Shown here: positions 51,126-60,632 of the stretch, in pieces
How positions within the stretch are numbered: the first letter of the stretch is position 1
Layout: each line of letters begins with the position of its first letter
Assembly: GCF_004005815.1 (NCBI RefSeq)
Contig: NZ_SACK01000012.1
Span: forward strand, 1 to 64,000
Direction of reading: 5' to 3'
Source: Mucilaginibacter limnophilus
Lineage (GTDB): Bacteria; Bacteroidota; Bacteroidia; Sphingobacteriales; Sphingobacteriaceae
DNA: 64,000 nucleotides
Made by a program: the position numbers and the translations under genes
The notes under the pieces: generated by a model
The model's database searches: none
The model's input: the letters and a program-made list of their open reading frames with translations, nothing else
Told to the model about the DNA's origin: nothing

Positions 51126-52700
51126 ATGAAAACCTCTTTAAAAGTAAGGTTCACCGGGCATATTGCCGCATTATTACTCACGGGCATATCCTACCGGTAC
51201 GCCTCGGCCCAAAGCGGTGCCGATCCTGTTATCAATAACATTATTAAAGAAGCCAACACCAATTCTCAATTAAAGCCTCTCGCGCACGAGTTGCTTGATG
51301 TAATTGGTCCGCGCTTGGTAGGTACGCCCCAAATGCAACAGGCGCACAACTGGGCGGTTGAAAAGTATAAAATATGGGGTATTGCTGCCCGAAATGAAAA
51401 GTGGGGTGAATGGCGAGGATGGGAAAGAGGTATTTCGCACATCGACATGCTATCGCCACGAGTGCGTACGCTTGAGGCTACACAACTTGCCTGGAGCCCG
51501 GGCATGAAGAAAAGTGTAACTGCCGAACTGATCATTTTACCTGAGGTAGCCGATTCAAACGCTTTCAAGAAATGGCTGCCTTCGGTTAAAGGTAAATTTG
51601 TAATGATATCAATGATGCAGCCGACCGGCCGTCCTGATTATAATTGGAAGGAATTTGCAACGCCTGAATCATTTGAAAAAATGAAGAAGGACCGAACTAC
51701 ACAAACCGATGCATGGCAAAACCGCATAAAAAATACCGGCTATACCAACCGTACATTGCCCCCGGCACTTGAAAAAGCAGGAGCTGCAGGTGTGGTGATC
51801 AATAACTGGTCGGCAGGTTTTGGAGTGGATAAAATATTTGGTGCTTATACCAAAAAGATACCAACTATCGATATAGCGCTTGAAGATTACGGCATGCTCT
51901 ACAGGTTAGTGGAATCAGGTCATAATCCTAAAATACGGGTACACACTGAAGCAAAAGAAACCGGCGTACAGCCAACCTTTAATACGCTTGCTGAGATAAA
52001 AGGAAGCGAAAAGCCTAATGAGTATGTGATACTGTCAGCGCATTTCGACTCGTGGGATGGTGGTACGGGCGCTACTGATAACGGTACAGGCACCCTTACC
52101 ATGATGGAAGCCATGCGCATCCTCAAAAAAGTTTATCCTAATCCAAAGCGTACCATTTTGGTTGGCCATTGGGGCAGTGAAGAGCAGGGATTAAACGGTT
52201 CGCGCGCATTTGTTGAAGATCACCCTGAAATAGTACAAAACGTTCAGGCTGTATTTAACCAGGATAACGGCACAGGCCGCGTGGTTAACCTAAGCGGACA
52301 AGGCTTTTTGCACGCTTATGATTATTTAGGCAGATGGCTGAGTAAGGTGCCTGACAGTATCCGCACGCAAATTGAAACCTCGTTCCCGGGTGCACCGGGC
52401 AGGGGTGGGTCAGATTTTGCCTCTTTTGTAGCTGCCGGTGCGCCCGCGTTTTCACTTAGCTCGTTAAACTGGTCGTACGGTACATACACCTGGCACACCA
52501 ACCGCGATACGTATGATAAGATAGTTTTCGATGATGTACGTAGTAACGCGATATTAACGGCTATATTGGTTTATATGGCTTGTGAAGATCCGGCTAAAAC
52601 GCAGCGCGACAAAAGCGTTATGCCTGTTAATCCGAAAACCGGCGAACAAACCAAATGGCCTGATATGGTTAAACCAACCCGCAGAGGAGGATTAGACTAA
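51126..52700 (+). CDS. M28-family zinc aminopeptidase, exported
   Basis: A 524-residue exported metallopeptidase. Signal peptide to about residue 30 (AALLLTGISYRYASAQ), then a PA-like insert region and the peptidase M28 domain: SAHFDSWDGGTGATDNGTGT (His and bridging Asp), GHWGSEEQGLNGSRAF (catalytic Glu and zinc Glu), and FNQDNGTGR with a further Asp; the last His is in TYTWHTNRDTYDK. These are the expected di-zinc ligands. It likely degrades extracellular or periplasmic peptides. Confidence 0.92.
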   Translation: MKTSLKVRFTGHIAALLLTGISYRYASAQSGADPVINNIIKEANTNSQLKPLAHELLDVIGPRLVGTPQMQQAHNWAVEKYKIWGIAARNEKWGEWRGWERGISHIDMLSPRVRTLEATQLAWSPGMKKSVTAELIILPEVADSNAFKKWLPSVKGKFVMISMMQPTGRPDYNWKEFATPESFEKMKKDRTTQTDAWQNRIKNTGYTNRTLPPALEKAGAAGVVINNWSAGFGVDKIFGAYTKKIPTIDIALEDYGMLYRLVESGHNPKIRVHTEAKETGVQPTFNTLAEIKGSEKPNEYVILSAHFDSWDGGTGATDNGTGTLTMMEAMRILKKVYPNPKRTILVGHWGSEEQGLNGSRAFVEDHPEIVQNVQAVFNQDNGTGRVVNLSGQGFLHAYDYLGRWLSKVPDSIRTQIETSFPGAPGRGGSDFASFVAAGAPAFSLSSLNWSYGTYTWHTNRDTYDKIVFDDVRSNAILTAILVYMACEDPAKTQRDKSVMPVNPKTGEQTKWPDMVKPTRRGGLD

Positions 52701-52703
52701 TAA

Positions 52704-52737
52704 ACAAAATGCGCAGATTAATCTGCGCCTTTTGTTA
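52704..52737. terminator. Bidirectional hairpin terminator
   Basis: Near-perfect palindrome: AACAAAA (52704-52710) with TTTTGTT (52731-52737), and GCGCAGATT with AATCTGCGC inside. It can end both the M28 gene and the convergent small membrane gene, whose stop it covers. Confidence 0.8.
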
Positions 52738-52944
52738 TTTCTTTGCTGTAGCAACAACTACGATACCGCCTATCAGCAATACTCCGCCGAGATAAGGGGG
52801 CCAGCTTACGGTTTTTTCTTTATCTGCCGATACCTCTATCGGGCCGGCGTCAATTACTTTTTCTTTTTTTGTGTAGGTAAAGCCTGTCCATACAAGCATG
52901 GCGGCACCTATTACAATTAATATTATTCCTACTGTACGGTTCAT
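52735..52944 (-). CDS. Small membrane protein (two TM spans)
   Basis: A 69-residue protein with two hydrophobic spans: VGIILIVIGAAMLVWTGFTY near the N-terminus and LGGVLLIGGIVVVATA near the C-terminus, separated by a charged linker with KKEKVIDAGPIEVSADKEK and the sequence PPYLGG. It resembles small DUF3185-like inner-membrane proteins. Function unknown. It is isolated, convergent with the M28 peptidase gene. Confidence 0.75.
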   Translation of the reverse strand: MNRTVGIILIVIGAAMLVWTGFTYTKKEKVIDAGPIEVSADKEKTVSWPPYLGGVLLIGGIVVVATAKK

Positions 52945-53068
52945 ATTATAAAGGTTAATAGCTGAAATAAATATTAAATGTGGTTTACTGGCAAATTGTT
53001 TTTATAACCTGAATCACCCAAACAAAAGCAGGCGGCAGCTGTCATTTTAAGTAAATTAATTGACTTTA

Positions 53069-53332
53069 ATGATAGATAAAGAATTTGTCGGCATTGCCGC
53101 GGGGATTTGTACGGCTGTTTCGCTTGTGCCGCAGTTTCTTAAAACCATAAAGGAAAAACGGGTTGAAGGGGTATCTTCTTTCGTATTTGTAGTTCTGTTT
53201 TTTGGTAATAGCCTTTGGGTATGGTATGGTGTTATGCTTAATGAATGGCCAATTATTGTAACCAATGCCTTTTCGGTAATAATGGATATCACCATGTTTA
53301 TCCTGAAAATGAAATACCGTAATAAATCATAA
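53069..53332 (+). CDS. SemiSWEET-type sugar transporter
   Basis: An 87-residue three-helix protein of the SemiSWEET family, which transports sugars as a dimer. GIAAGICTAVSLVPQFLKTIKEKRVEGVSSFVF contains the PQ motif in helix 1; a second and third span follow (VVLFFGNSLWVWYGVML and IIVTNAFSVIMDITMFIL). ATG at 53069 is chosen over TTG at 53060. The substrate is not predictable; sucrose or glucose are typical for the family. Confidence 0.88.
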   Translation: MIDKEFVGIAAGICTAVSLVPQFLKTIKEKRVEGVSSFVFVVLFFGNSLWVWYGVMLNEWPIIVTNAFSVIMDITMFILKMKYRNKS

Positions 53333-53413
53333 ATATTTATTTTTTGGTGTAGACGTAGGTTTGATATTTGCGCTTATTACCGCATGATATTAAAAAAGCT
53401 GACGGTGCATCAG

Positions 53414-54292
53414 CTATCGCAACTCATTCACAAGTTTAATGAGCTCATTCCAGTGACTGACTGGCCGGGACGCTCCAAGCATCCCGGCTATTTCAGCATA
53501 GATATCAGCCGGGCTTTTCCCTTCTTCACGGAGATATTTAACAGAAGTAGCTCCTGCCGATTTTGATAACTTTTGACCATCAGCTTGAGTGATCAGTGGA
53601 TGATGATAGAAAGTGATCGGGCTAAATTCAGAACGGTTAAGCGCTGAAGCCAGATAGTGTTGCGCAAGGGTAGAGGCCCACAGATCCTGCCCACGAACTA
53701 TCAGGTTGATACCAAAATACAGATCGTCGATTACTGAAGTAAGCTGATAGGCTGGGTAACCATCTTTTTTACGGACGATGAAATCATGCATATCTTCAGG
53801 CAAAATAGTTTTTATAACGCCTGATAAGGTTTTAACCACAATCTCATCACTTGCAGAAGTTTCCAAACGCCAGGCAGCACTTGGCGTATCAGGCGGCAGG
53901 CGTTTATTGCGGCATGTGCCCGGATAAACACCGTTTGTACCTGCTGCTTCTATTTGCGCCCGCGAACAGGTGCAGGCAAAAACTTTACCGGTATCCCAGA
54001 GTTGTTGCAAGGCCTCGTTATATAAATCAAGCCGCCGGGTTTGCGACCAATTGCTTTCAAAATCGTCAGCATTTCGCGGCCCTTCATCCCAGGGGATATC
54101 AAGAAAGTTCAATGTTTCAAAAATATCGTCAACATAACGCTTGTCTGCACGGGCACGGTCCATGTCGTCAATCCGCAGCAGTATTTTGGCGCCGTTCCGG
54201 CGGGCAAGTGCCGCTGTGATAGCAAACGACAATATGTTTCCTATATGCAGGTATCCGCTTGGGGTTGGGGCTATACGCGTTTTGTTGTACAC
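53414..54292 (-). CDS. gluQ: Glutamyl-Q tRNA(Asp) synthetase
   Basis: Truncated glutamyl-tRNA synthetase paralogue that attaches glutamate to the queuosine of tRNA-Asp. 292 residues, only the catalytic domain: RIAPTPSGYLHIGN contains HIGH-like HIGN, and GQKLSKSAG holds the KLSKS loop; a zinc-binding region with FACTCSRAQIEAAGTNGVYPGTC is intact. No anticodon-binding domain follows, as expected for GluQ. It is downstream of a small conserved gene on the same strand. Confidence 0.92.
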   Translation of the reverse strand: MYNKTRIAPTPSGYLHIGNILSFAITAALARRNGAKILLRIDDMDRARADKRYVDDIFETLNFLDIPWDEGPRNADDFESNWSQTRRLDLYNEALQQLWDTGKVFACTCSRAQIEAAGTNGVYPGTCRNKRLPPDTPSAAWRLETSASDEIVVKTLSGVIKTILPEDMHDFIVRKKDGYPAYQLTSVIDDLYFGINLIVRGQDLWASTLAQHYLASALNRSEFSPITFYHHPLITQADGQKLSKSAGATSVKYLREEGKSPADIYAEIAGMLGASRPVSHWNELIKLVNELR

Positions 54293-54340
54293 CCCGTAAA
54301 ATTGAATTATTTTCTGAACGTATGCAAAGTGTGCGCTTAA

Positions 54341-54577
54341 TTACAAATGCATCGATTCCAGCTTATCAGCAATCAAATGCAGTACTTCCTGGTCAACTTT
54401 TCCCGGATTTTTGCAAATGCGCAGGTACTCGTGGTCGTCCGGTTCAAAAGCAGCTATGAAAGTACCCTGATCATACACCTCAAATTTGCAGCGTTCGCCT
54501 TCATGGTGGGCAAAATCATGCACCTCAAACTCATACACCTGCTTATCCTTTGCTACTGAAATTTTAATCGTTTCCAT
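54341..54577 (-). CDS. Conserved small hypothetical protein
   Basis: A 78-residue acidic protein without signal peptide or TM span. It has a compact alternating pattern: IKISVAKDKQVYEFEVHDF, CKFEVYDQGTFIAAFEPDDHEYLRIC and VLHLIADKLESMHL, suggesting a small alpha/beta fold. I do not recognise it. It lies 48 bp upstream of gluQ on the same strand and may be co-transcribed with it. Function unknown. Confidence 0.72.
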   Translation of the reverse strand: METIKISVAKDKQVYEFEVHDFAHHEGERCKFEVYDQGTFIAAFEPDDHEYLRICKNPGKVDQEVLHLIADKLESMHL

Positions 54578-54619
54578 ACAAAAGGTTCAACAAGTTCTGT
54601 AATATATTAGTTTGAAAGC

Positions 54620-54645
54620 TGCCGTTGTACTTTTCAACAACGGCA
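54620..54645 (-). terminator. Possible terminator after the MFS gene
   Basis: A 9-bp stem TGCCGTTGT / ACAACGGCA with an 8-nt loop, just downstream of the MFS stop. The tail (GCTTTC) is not T-rich, so the call is weak. Confidence 0.4.
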
Positions 54646-54658
54646 ATGTAATTAACAT

Positions 54659-56143
54659 TTATGCAGATCTGCGCAAAGACCTTTCAGCGTTTAATACCCG
54701 CACTACATTGCGCTTCACAACAACTGAAGGATAATATAAACCGTCGGTTACGCGGCGGCCAAGGTTTGCACGCAGCTTGCTGCGAAGTTTTACACGCATT
54801 TGTGCCACCATGCGGTACTGGTTAATTTCGCCCTGTTCTTTTACTTTATTTAATAACCTTAGCGACAATAAGGCAAGCAATCCGCCTATAACAAAAAAGT
54901 AGCTCCAGCCTTGCAGGTTAAGCAACTGCAGGTGCATACCATGCCATTGCACCGACCAGTTAAGCGGGTGGCTTGCGAAAAAGTCCGCAAGCAAGCCGCC
55001 TATCATAGGCGCTATGGTTGAAGTAAAGGCAACCAGCATGTTTTTTGTTGAAATATAAGCAATAGCCTCGCTGTTAGGCGCCAGCTTTATGCCGATATTC
55101 GATAATGCCAGGTTGATGCCTGCTGTAGCAATACCACTTAAAATATGAATAATAGCGAGTAGTGTAAGCGCAGTAGTTACATTGTTTGCCGGTACTATGG
55201 CATAAGCAATTATGCAGGCAACATAAAGCGGTCCGCATATGCTAACGATATTTTTGTTGCTGAATTTGTCAGAATATCTGCCCCAAAGCTTAATAGAAAT
55301 AATACTGCTTAGCTGACCGGCAATACCAAGGCCGATAATGTATGCAACAGGCAGGCCCAGCGTTTTCATCATATATACAGCGAAAAACGGCGTGGCCAGA
55401 TTAAGTGCGAAAGCCCAGAATGAATTAAAGATAAGCAGGCTGCGGAAGTTTTTGTTTTTTAATGGCTTGCCAAACAGCGTAAACAGCTTATCATTAATGG
55501 CTTGGGCTTTAGGCTCAGGAGTACGAAGCAGCAAGCCTACGCTAACCATACCCAATATGCCGCCCAGCATAAACAGAATGTTATAAGTAAGTATCTCGTT
55601 TTGCGGGTAGTGGCTTTTTACATAATCGATACCTATGGCGGTTGCCAGGCTAAGCATAACGTTAAGCGTTTGCGCCATACGGCTGCGGTGCGAAAAGAAT
55701 GAGCCCAGTCGCTCACCTGGTATCAGGTCTTTCATCCACGAGTTCCATGCTGCACCGCCTATGTCACCAAAAATATGCTGGAAGAACAATAATATAATAA
55801 GTACCTGTACAGTGGTGCCGCCGGTAAATATAAATGGTATTATACCTATAGCAATAAGGGGTAATCGCGCTAAAAAGTTGAACACTGTTGTCACCACTTT
55901 ACGGTTGTTAAACCGCTGTACTAGCCATATAGCCAATAATTGAAACATAGTAGTAAACGTTGGCAGCGCTGCCAGAATGCCCAATTGCAGGTTAGTAGCA
56001 CCCATATGAATTGCCATAGCGGTTAAAAAGGTACCGCTTGTAAACACTACCATCGCTTCGGCAGATAACCCATCGGCAATAACTAAGTTTAAACCTGAAT
56101 TTAACTGGTTTGAGGAAATTTTTTCGAACGGACGTAACTTCAT
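54659..56143 (-). CDS. Major facilitator superfamily transporter
   Basis: A 12-span inner-membrane protein, about 494 residues. ATG at 56143 (MKLRPFEKISSNQLNSGL) preferred; an ATG six codons earlier is possible. The spans are regular, with LGSFFSHRSRMAQTLNVM in the loop after the fourth span, and a long basic C-terminal tail (VVAQMRVKLRSKLRANLGRRVTDG). The substrate is unknown. The gene has a clear Bacteroidota-type promoter and is not in an operon with its neighbours. Confidence 0.85.
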   Translation of the reverse strand: MKLRPFEKISSNQLNSGLNLVIADGLSAEAMVVFTSGTFLTAMAIHMGATNLQLGILAALPTFTTMFQLLAIWLVQRFNNRKVVTTVFNFLARLPLIAIGIIPFIFTGGTTVQVLIILLFFQHIFGDIGGAAWNSWMKDLIPGERLGSFFSHRSRMAQTLNVMLSLATAIGIDYVKSHYPQNEILTYNILFMLGGILGMVSVGLLLRTPEPKAQAINDKLFTLFGKPLKNKNFRSLLIFNSFWAFALNLATPFFAVYMMKTLGLPVAYIIGLGIAGQLSSIISIKLWGRYSDKFSNKNIVSICGPLYVACIIAYAIVPANNVTTALTLLAIIHILSGIATAGINLALSNIGIKLAPNSEAIAYISTKNMLVAFTSTIAPMIGGLLADFFASHPLNWSVQWHGMHLQLLNLQGWSYFFVIGGLLALLSLRLLNKVKEQGEINQYRMVAQMRVKLRSKLRANLGRRVTDGLYYPSVVVKRNVVRVLNAERSLRRSA

Positions 56144-56209
56144 AGTAAAGCACCAAAACAACCGGTGCCGTTTTGCATTTAATCAATAATAATTTAAAAT
56201 CAATAGGGA

Positions 56210-56287
56210 CAGGCTTTCGCCTGCGCCATAATAACTGCAAAATTATTGCCATAGTATCCGTTGCAACACAAATGTTTCAATGTGTTG
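56210..56287 (-). promoter_or_regulatory. MFS promoter, 5'-UTR hairpin and palindrome
   Basis: -7 box TAATTTTG (56238-56245), 18-bp spacer, TTG (56264-56266). A hairpin CAGGC-GAAA-GCCTG (56210-56223) with a GNRA loop would lie in the 5' UTR. A 7-bp inverted repeat CAACACA / TGTGTTG (56264-56287) overlaps the -33 box and could be an operator. Confidence 0.55.
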
Positions 56288-56679
56288 GAAATCAATTGTT
56301 TAATTTATAGTTAAATTAAAAATATTGACAGAAGTGTAGAAACGATGCTGAAATAATTTCCGCAAAATGAGGAACGCTTCTCAAATGTCACTCCACAATC
56401 GTTTTAACCACTATTTGGTACAACCACCGTCCACAAAACAAGCCGAAACGATTCTATTGTCTTGTCTAATTATTTCTGAAATTACTTTCTTAAATATTTA
56501 AATAATGCTTATATATTAATTATAACTACAATATTGTACTGTAAATCAGTTATTATTTATGAGAAGCACTCAAATTCGGAATATTTTTTAATTATAGATA
56601 TTGTTTTTCATACTTATATGAAAAATGTGGTGCCAAAATTGATGTTAAAGGGCGAAACGCATCACAACATCAACCCTAT
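56288..56679. other. AT-rich intergenic region before the glycosyltransferase operon
   Basis: About 390 bases without a gene I can support. It is AT-rich, with an inverted pair AATCGTTT (near 56397) / AAACGATT (near 56448) and a further AAACGAT near 56339. I find no exact TAnnTTTG box on the plus strand for the gene that follows, and no RNA gene. Confidence 0.6.
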
Positions 56680-57636
56680 ATGAAAATATTCACCTGGCAC
56701 ATCCATGGCAGCTATTTGTATTACTTATCACAAGGTAACTACACAATTTACATCCCAACAAAAGAAGAAAAAACAGAAGGCTATTATGGCAGGGGAGAAA
56801 CATTCCCTTTTGGCGATAATGTTATAGAAATACCGGCCGATGAGGTAAAGAATCATCAATTTGATTGCATACTGTTTCAGACCAATCAAAATTATCTGAA
56901 GGATCAGTACGAAATATTATCTGAAGAGCAGCGCGAACTACCGAAAATATATATTGAGCACGACCCACCGCGCCAGCACCCTACAGATACAAGACACGTG
57001 GTTGATGATCCAGAAATTACACTGGTGCACGTAACTCACTTTAATAACTTAATGTGGAACAGCAACGGTACACCTACAAGGGTTATCGAGCATGGCGTGA
57101 CTGATCCGGGTATATCATACTCCGGACATTTAAGCAAAGGCATCGTTGTAATAAACAACCTGCCTGCACGCGGTCGTTTGTTGGGGTTTGACATTTTTCA
57201 GGATGTACGCCAGCGCGTACCGCTTGATCTGGTAGGCATGGGTACAGGTTCATGGGGCTTGGGTGAGGTGCTGCACCCGCAACTACCCGAGTTTCAAAGC
57301 CGCTACCGTTTCTTTTTTAACCCGATAAGATACACCAGTCTTGGCTTAGCCATTTGTGAAGCCATGATGATGGGTATACCAGTTGTAGGACTTGCAACCA
57401 CCGAACTTTCGGCGGTTATAGATAATGGTTATTCCGGATTTATACATACCGATATCAATTACCTTGTTGAGAAGATGAAAATGCTGATTGATGACCCTGA
57501 GCTGGCGAAAGAGATTGGCAACAACGGACGTGAAGTAGCGCTTCAGCGCTTCAACATAGTGCGTTTCACTCAAGACTGGGAACAACTTTTTGCTGAAGTG
57601 ACCGGAAAAAAGCAATCAATTTCAATTTCAGCTTAA
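56680..57636 (+). CDS. Glycosyltransferase (GT-B type)
   Basis: A 318-residue cytoplasmic glycosyltransferase without TM spans. The C-terminal half has the GT4-like donor-sugar site: PIRYTSLGLAICEAMMMGIPVVGLATTELSAVIDNGYSGFI, with the E-x7-E pattern, and ends with LAKEIGNNGREVALQRFNI. The N-terminal part (HIHGSYLYYLSQGNYTIYIP) is the acceptor domain. It is the first gene of an LPS/glycan locus, 10 bp before the next glycosyltransferase. The sugar is unknown. Confidence 0.82.
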   Translation: MKIFTWHIHGSYLYYLSQGNYTIYIPTKEEKTEGYYGRGETFPFGDNVIEIPADEVKNHQFDCILFQTNQNYLKDQYEILSEEQRELPKIYIEHDPPRQHPTDTRHVVDDPEITLVHVTHFNNLMWNSNGTPTRVIEHGVTDPGISYSGHLSKGIVVINNLPARGRLLGFDIFQDVRQRVPLDLVGMGTGSWGLGEVLHPQLPEFQSRYRFFFNPIRYTSLGLAICEAMMMGIPVVGLATTELSAVIDNGYSGFIHTDINYLVEKMKMLIDDPELAKEIGNNGREVALQRFNIVRFTQDWEQLFAEVTGKKQSISISA

Positions 57637-57646
57637 CAGTGATATT

Positions 57647-58942
57647 ATGAAGATGCAGAATAACAGGATAGCTTTTATAAGCGAACACGCATCGCCACTG
57701 GCAGACCTTGGCGGTGTGGATACAGGTGGGCAGAATGTTTATGTAGCCCAATTAGCTAAACATCTGGCAAAGCTTGGTTACGAAGTTGACGTATTTACCC
57801 GCCGTGAGGATGCTCTTGTACCTGAAGTGGTGGAATGGGTACCCGGTGTAAGGGTTGTTCATGTAAAGGCCGGCCCTGCAGAAGTGGTAATAAAGGAAAA
57901 TATATTGCCATACATGCGCGAGTTCAAGAACAACATGATAAAATTTATTGTGAATGAAGGCATACATTATTCGCTTGTTCATGCAAACTTTTTCATGTCG
58001 GCGCTTGTGGCTATGGGCATTAAAAAGGAATTGGAGATACCGTTTGTGGTAACCTTCCACGCGCTGGGCCATGTACGCCGCATTCATCAGGCCGAAAAGG
58101 ATAAATTTCCTGAAGAGCGACTGAAAATTGAGGAAATGGCTGTTCAGCAGGCCGATTATATCATTGCCGAATGCCCGCAGGATAAGGAAGACCTGATTGA
58201 ATATTATAACGCGCCTGAGGATAAAATAACTATCGTACCATGTGGTTTCAGCTCAAATGAGTTTTACCCGATGGACAAAGAGGTTGCTCGCCGTGTAGCT
58301 GGTTTGCCGCAAGGTGAACACATTATTTTACAGTTGGGGCGTATGGTACCGCGCAAAGGTGTGGATAATGTGATAGCCGCTATGGGCAAAATGAAGAAAG
58401 CTAAAAAGCCTGTAAAACTGGTTATAGTAGGCGGTGAGTGTGAAGAATTAGAAGAGGAGACCTGCCCTGAATATGCAAGGCTGTTGAATATCGTTCGTGA
58501 GAACAACCTTATTGACTCGGTAATATTTGCCGGAAGGAAAAATCGTCAGCAGTTAAAATATTATTATGCGTCATCTGATGTATTTATTACCACGCCATGG
58601 TACGAGCCATTTGGCATTACTCCGCTTGAAGCCATGGCCTGCGGAACACCTGTTATAGGTGCTAATGTTGGTGGTATAAAATACAGCGTTGCCGATGGTG
58701 AAACAGGCTGGCTTGTACCGCCTAAAGATCCGGAAGCACTGGCTAACAAACTTAACGAAGTGATTGACGATGGCGCTTTGTTATACAAAGCGGGTGAAAA
58801 CGCGCTTAAACGTGTTAACGAGCATTTTACATGGGCAAACGTAGCTTCGCAAATCGACAGTTTGTATAAGCAACTGCGCCCAGTGGCAAAACGGAGCCTG
58901 ATTGCTCACGACAAGTTGAAGGCAAAAGATCAGGCTGCATAA
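57647..58942 (+). CDS. Glycosyltransferase family 4 protein
   Basis: A 431-residue GT4 enzyme: FISEHASPLADLGGVDTGGQNVYVAQLAKHLAKLGYEVDVFTRR (acceptor side, GGxxVY), QLGRMVPRKGVDNVI, and EPFGITPLEAMACGTPVIGANVGGIKYSVADGETGWLVPPKDPEAL (donor site with E-x7-E). The first part resembles sucrose-phosphate synthase or mannosylfructose-phosphate synthase types; I make no claim on the substrate. It is followed by gmhB after 3 bp. Confidence 0.88.
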   Translation: MKMQNNRIAFISEHASPLADLGGVDTGGQNVYVAQLAKHLAKLGYEVDVFTRREDALVPEVVEWVPGVRVVHVKAGPAEVVIKENILPYMREFKNNMIKFIVNEGIHYSLVHANFFMSALVAMGIKKELEIPFVVTFHALGHVRRIHQAEKDKFPEERLKIEEMAVQQADYIIAECPQDKEDLIEYYNAPEDKITIVPCGFSSNEFYPMDKEVARRVAGLPQGEHIILQLGRMVPRKGVDNVIAAMGKMKKAKKPVKLVIVGGECEELEEETCPEYARLLNIVRENNLIDSVIFAGRKNRQQLKYYYASSDVFITTPWYEPFGITPLEAMACGTPVIGANVGGIKYSVADGETGWLVPPKDPEALANKLNEVIDDGALLYKAGENALKRVNEHFTWANVASQIDSLYKQLRPVAKRSLIAHDKLKAKDQAA

Positions 58943-58945
58943 GCA

Positions 58946-59500
58946 ATGGCTAAAGCGGTTTTTTTAGATAAAGATGGAACACTGATTCCGGATATACCCT
59001 ATAATGTCGATCCGGAACTGATATCGATACAGCCTGATGCGACTTTAGGCTTGCAGCAATTAGTTGCTGATGGATATCAGTTGATTATTGTATCGAACCA
59101 GTCGGGTGCTGCGCGTGGATACTTTGCCGAGGATAAGCTTGCAGGGGTAGAACAAAAAATAATAGAATTGTTAAAGGCATATGATATTCCGCTAAGAGGA
59201 TTTTACTATTGTCCCCATCACCCGGAAGGGACTGTGCCAGAATTGGCAATTGATTGCGACTGCCGCAAACCACAGCCCGGTATGCTAAAAAAAGCGGCGC
59301 AAGAGCTTGATATCAACCTTGCGCAATCGTGGATGATAGGGGATATCTTAAATGACATTGAAGCCGGTAATCGTGCAGGTTGTAAAACAGTGCTTATAAA
59401 TAACGGTAATGAAACGGAATGGCTTGAGGGTGAATATCGAACACCAACCATATCCTGTAGCAGCATTGATGAAGCTGCTGCTTATATCTTAAGCAGATAA
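58946..59500 (+). CDS. gmhB: HAD phosphatase, D-glycero-beta-D-manno-heptose 1,7-bisphosphate type
   Basis: HAD-IIIA phosphatase, 184 residues. FLDKDGTLIPDIPYNV holds the catalytic DxDGT-type motif, IIVSNQSGAARGYF the second motif, and CPHHPEGTVPELAIDCDCRKPQPGML the zinc-binding Cys/His cluster with motif III, as in GmhB. GmhB makes ADP-heptose precursors for LPS, and the GT9 genes next to it fit. The related histidinol-phosphatase domain of HisB is the main alternative. Confidence 0.85.
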   Translation: MAKAVFLDKDGTLIPDIPYNVDPELISIQPDATLGLQQLVADGYQLIIVSNQSGAARGYFAEDKLAGVEQKIIELLKAYDIPLRGFYYCPHHPEGTVPELAIDCDCRKPQPGMLKKAAQELDINLAQSWMIGDILNDIEAGNRAGCKTVLINNGNETEWLEGEYRTPTISCSSIDEAAAYILSR

Positions 59501-59501
59501 C

Positions 59502-60632
59502 ATGAACTGGGAAGGATGTAAAAACATATTATGTATTCGCCCTGATAACATGGGCGACCTGATTATGAGCGGTCCGGCAATTCGAGCGTTGAAGGAAACT
59601 TTCAATGCTAAAATCACAGTGCTTACTTCATCAATGGCTCGTGGTGTAATAAGCCATATGCCTGAAATTGATGATGCCATAATATTCGACTTACCGTGGG
59701 TTAAAATAAACGAAACACCTGATACAGCCGGCTTTTATAAAGTTATTGATACTATAAAACAACGCGATTTTGACGCCGCGGTTATTTTCACCGTTTACAG
59801 CCAAAATCCGTTGCCTACGGCAATGCTGGTTTATTTGGCAGGCATACCACGTGTGCTGGCCTATTGTCGTGAAAATCCATATCATTTAATTACCAACTGG
59901 ATTCCGGATAAAGAACCTTATGATTTTATCAAGCATCAGGTACGCCGCGATCTTGATTTGGTGGCATCAGTAGGTGCGTTTACAAAAAATGAACATCTGT
60001 ACTTGTCTTCCGACGAAAATGTATGGGCGCAGATAACAGATAAGTTAACAGCACTTGGCGTAGATACAAATAAGCCATGGCTAATAATGCATGCCGGTGT
60101 GAGCGAACGTAAGCGTCAGTATCCGGCTAAATACTGGGTTAAAGCTGCCAAAGAACTCATAGCTGAGGGTTATCAAATACTTTTTACAGGTTCAAATGCC
60201 GAAAAGCAGCTAACAGATGAACTTCAGTTACAAACAGGTGCGGGGAGTTTTGCTTGTGGGGGCTTGTTTTCGTTATATAAATTTATTGGGTTGGTGAAAA
60301 AGGCGCCGGTTGTAGTATCAGTAAATACAGGTACGGTACACATCGCGACCGCAGTGGGCACCCCGGTAGTGGTTTTATACGCGCAAACTAACCCGCAGCA
60401 TACACCTTGGAATGTACCAAACAAAGTGTTGCCTTTTGCGGTTCCCGCGCCTTTACGAAGCAAGAACGAGGTGATCAACCACGTTAATAAAACGCATTAC
60501 AATAGTCCAGTACACATACCACAGCCTGAAGAAATTGTTAGTGCTGTTAAAAGTCTTGTCAATCAGCCAGTGAAACCAGTTCAACGGTTTCTCGAAATAC
60601 CAAGTGAAAATCAGGCGACTGCAGCCAGTTGA
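59502..60632 (+). CDS. Glycosyltransferase family 9 (heptosyltransferase-like)
   Basis: A 376-residue GT9 protein: CIRPDNMGDLIMSGPAIRALKETF (N-terminal GT9 motif), HAGVSERKRQYPAKYW, and VVVSVNTGTVHIATAVGTPVVVLYAQTNPQH (donor-binding end). It probably adds heptose to the LPS core or a related glycan. It starts 1 bp after the gmhB stop. Its last 74 bp (60559-60632) overlap the end of another GT9 gene on the opposite strand. Confidence 0.88.
   Translation: MNWEGCKNILCIRPDNMGDLIMSGPAIRALKETFNAKITVLTSSMARGVISHMPEIDDAIIFDLPWVKINETPDTAGFYKVIDTIKQRDFDAAVIFTVYSQNPLPTAMLVYLAGIPRVLAYCRENPYHLITNWIPDKEPYDFIKHQVRRDLDLVASVGAFTKNEHLYLSSDENVWAQITDKLTALGVDTNKPWLIMHAGVSERKRQYPAKYWVKAAKELIAEGYQILFTGSNAEKQLTDELQLQTGAGSFACGGLFSLYKFIGLVKKAPVVVSVNTGTVHIATAVGTPVVVLYAQTNPQHTPWNVPNKVLPFAVPAPLRSKNEVINHVNKTHYNSPVHIPQPEEIVSAVKSLVNQPVKPVQRFLEIPSENQATAAS

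Noticed and set aside
54041..54340. Plus-strand ORF of 99 aa opposite gluQ
   Set aside because: Antisense to conserved catalytic sequence of gluQ; no domain and atypical composition.
56376..56567. Inverted pair GCTTCTCA / TGAGAAGC
   Set aside because: Only 8 bp separated by about 175 bp in AT-rich DNA; expected by chance.
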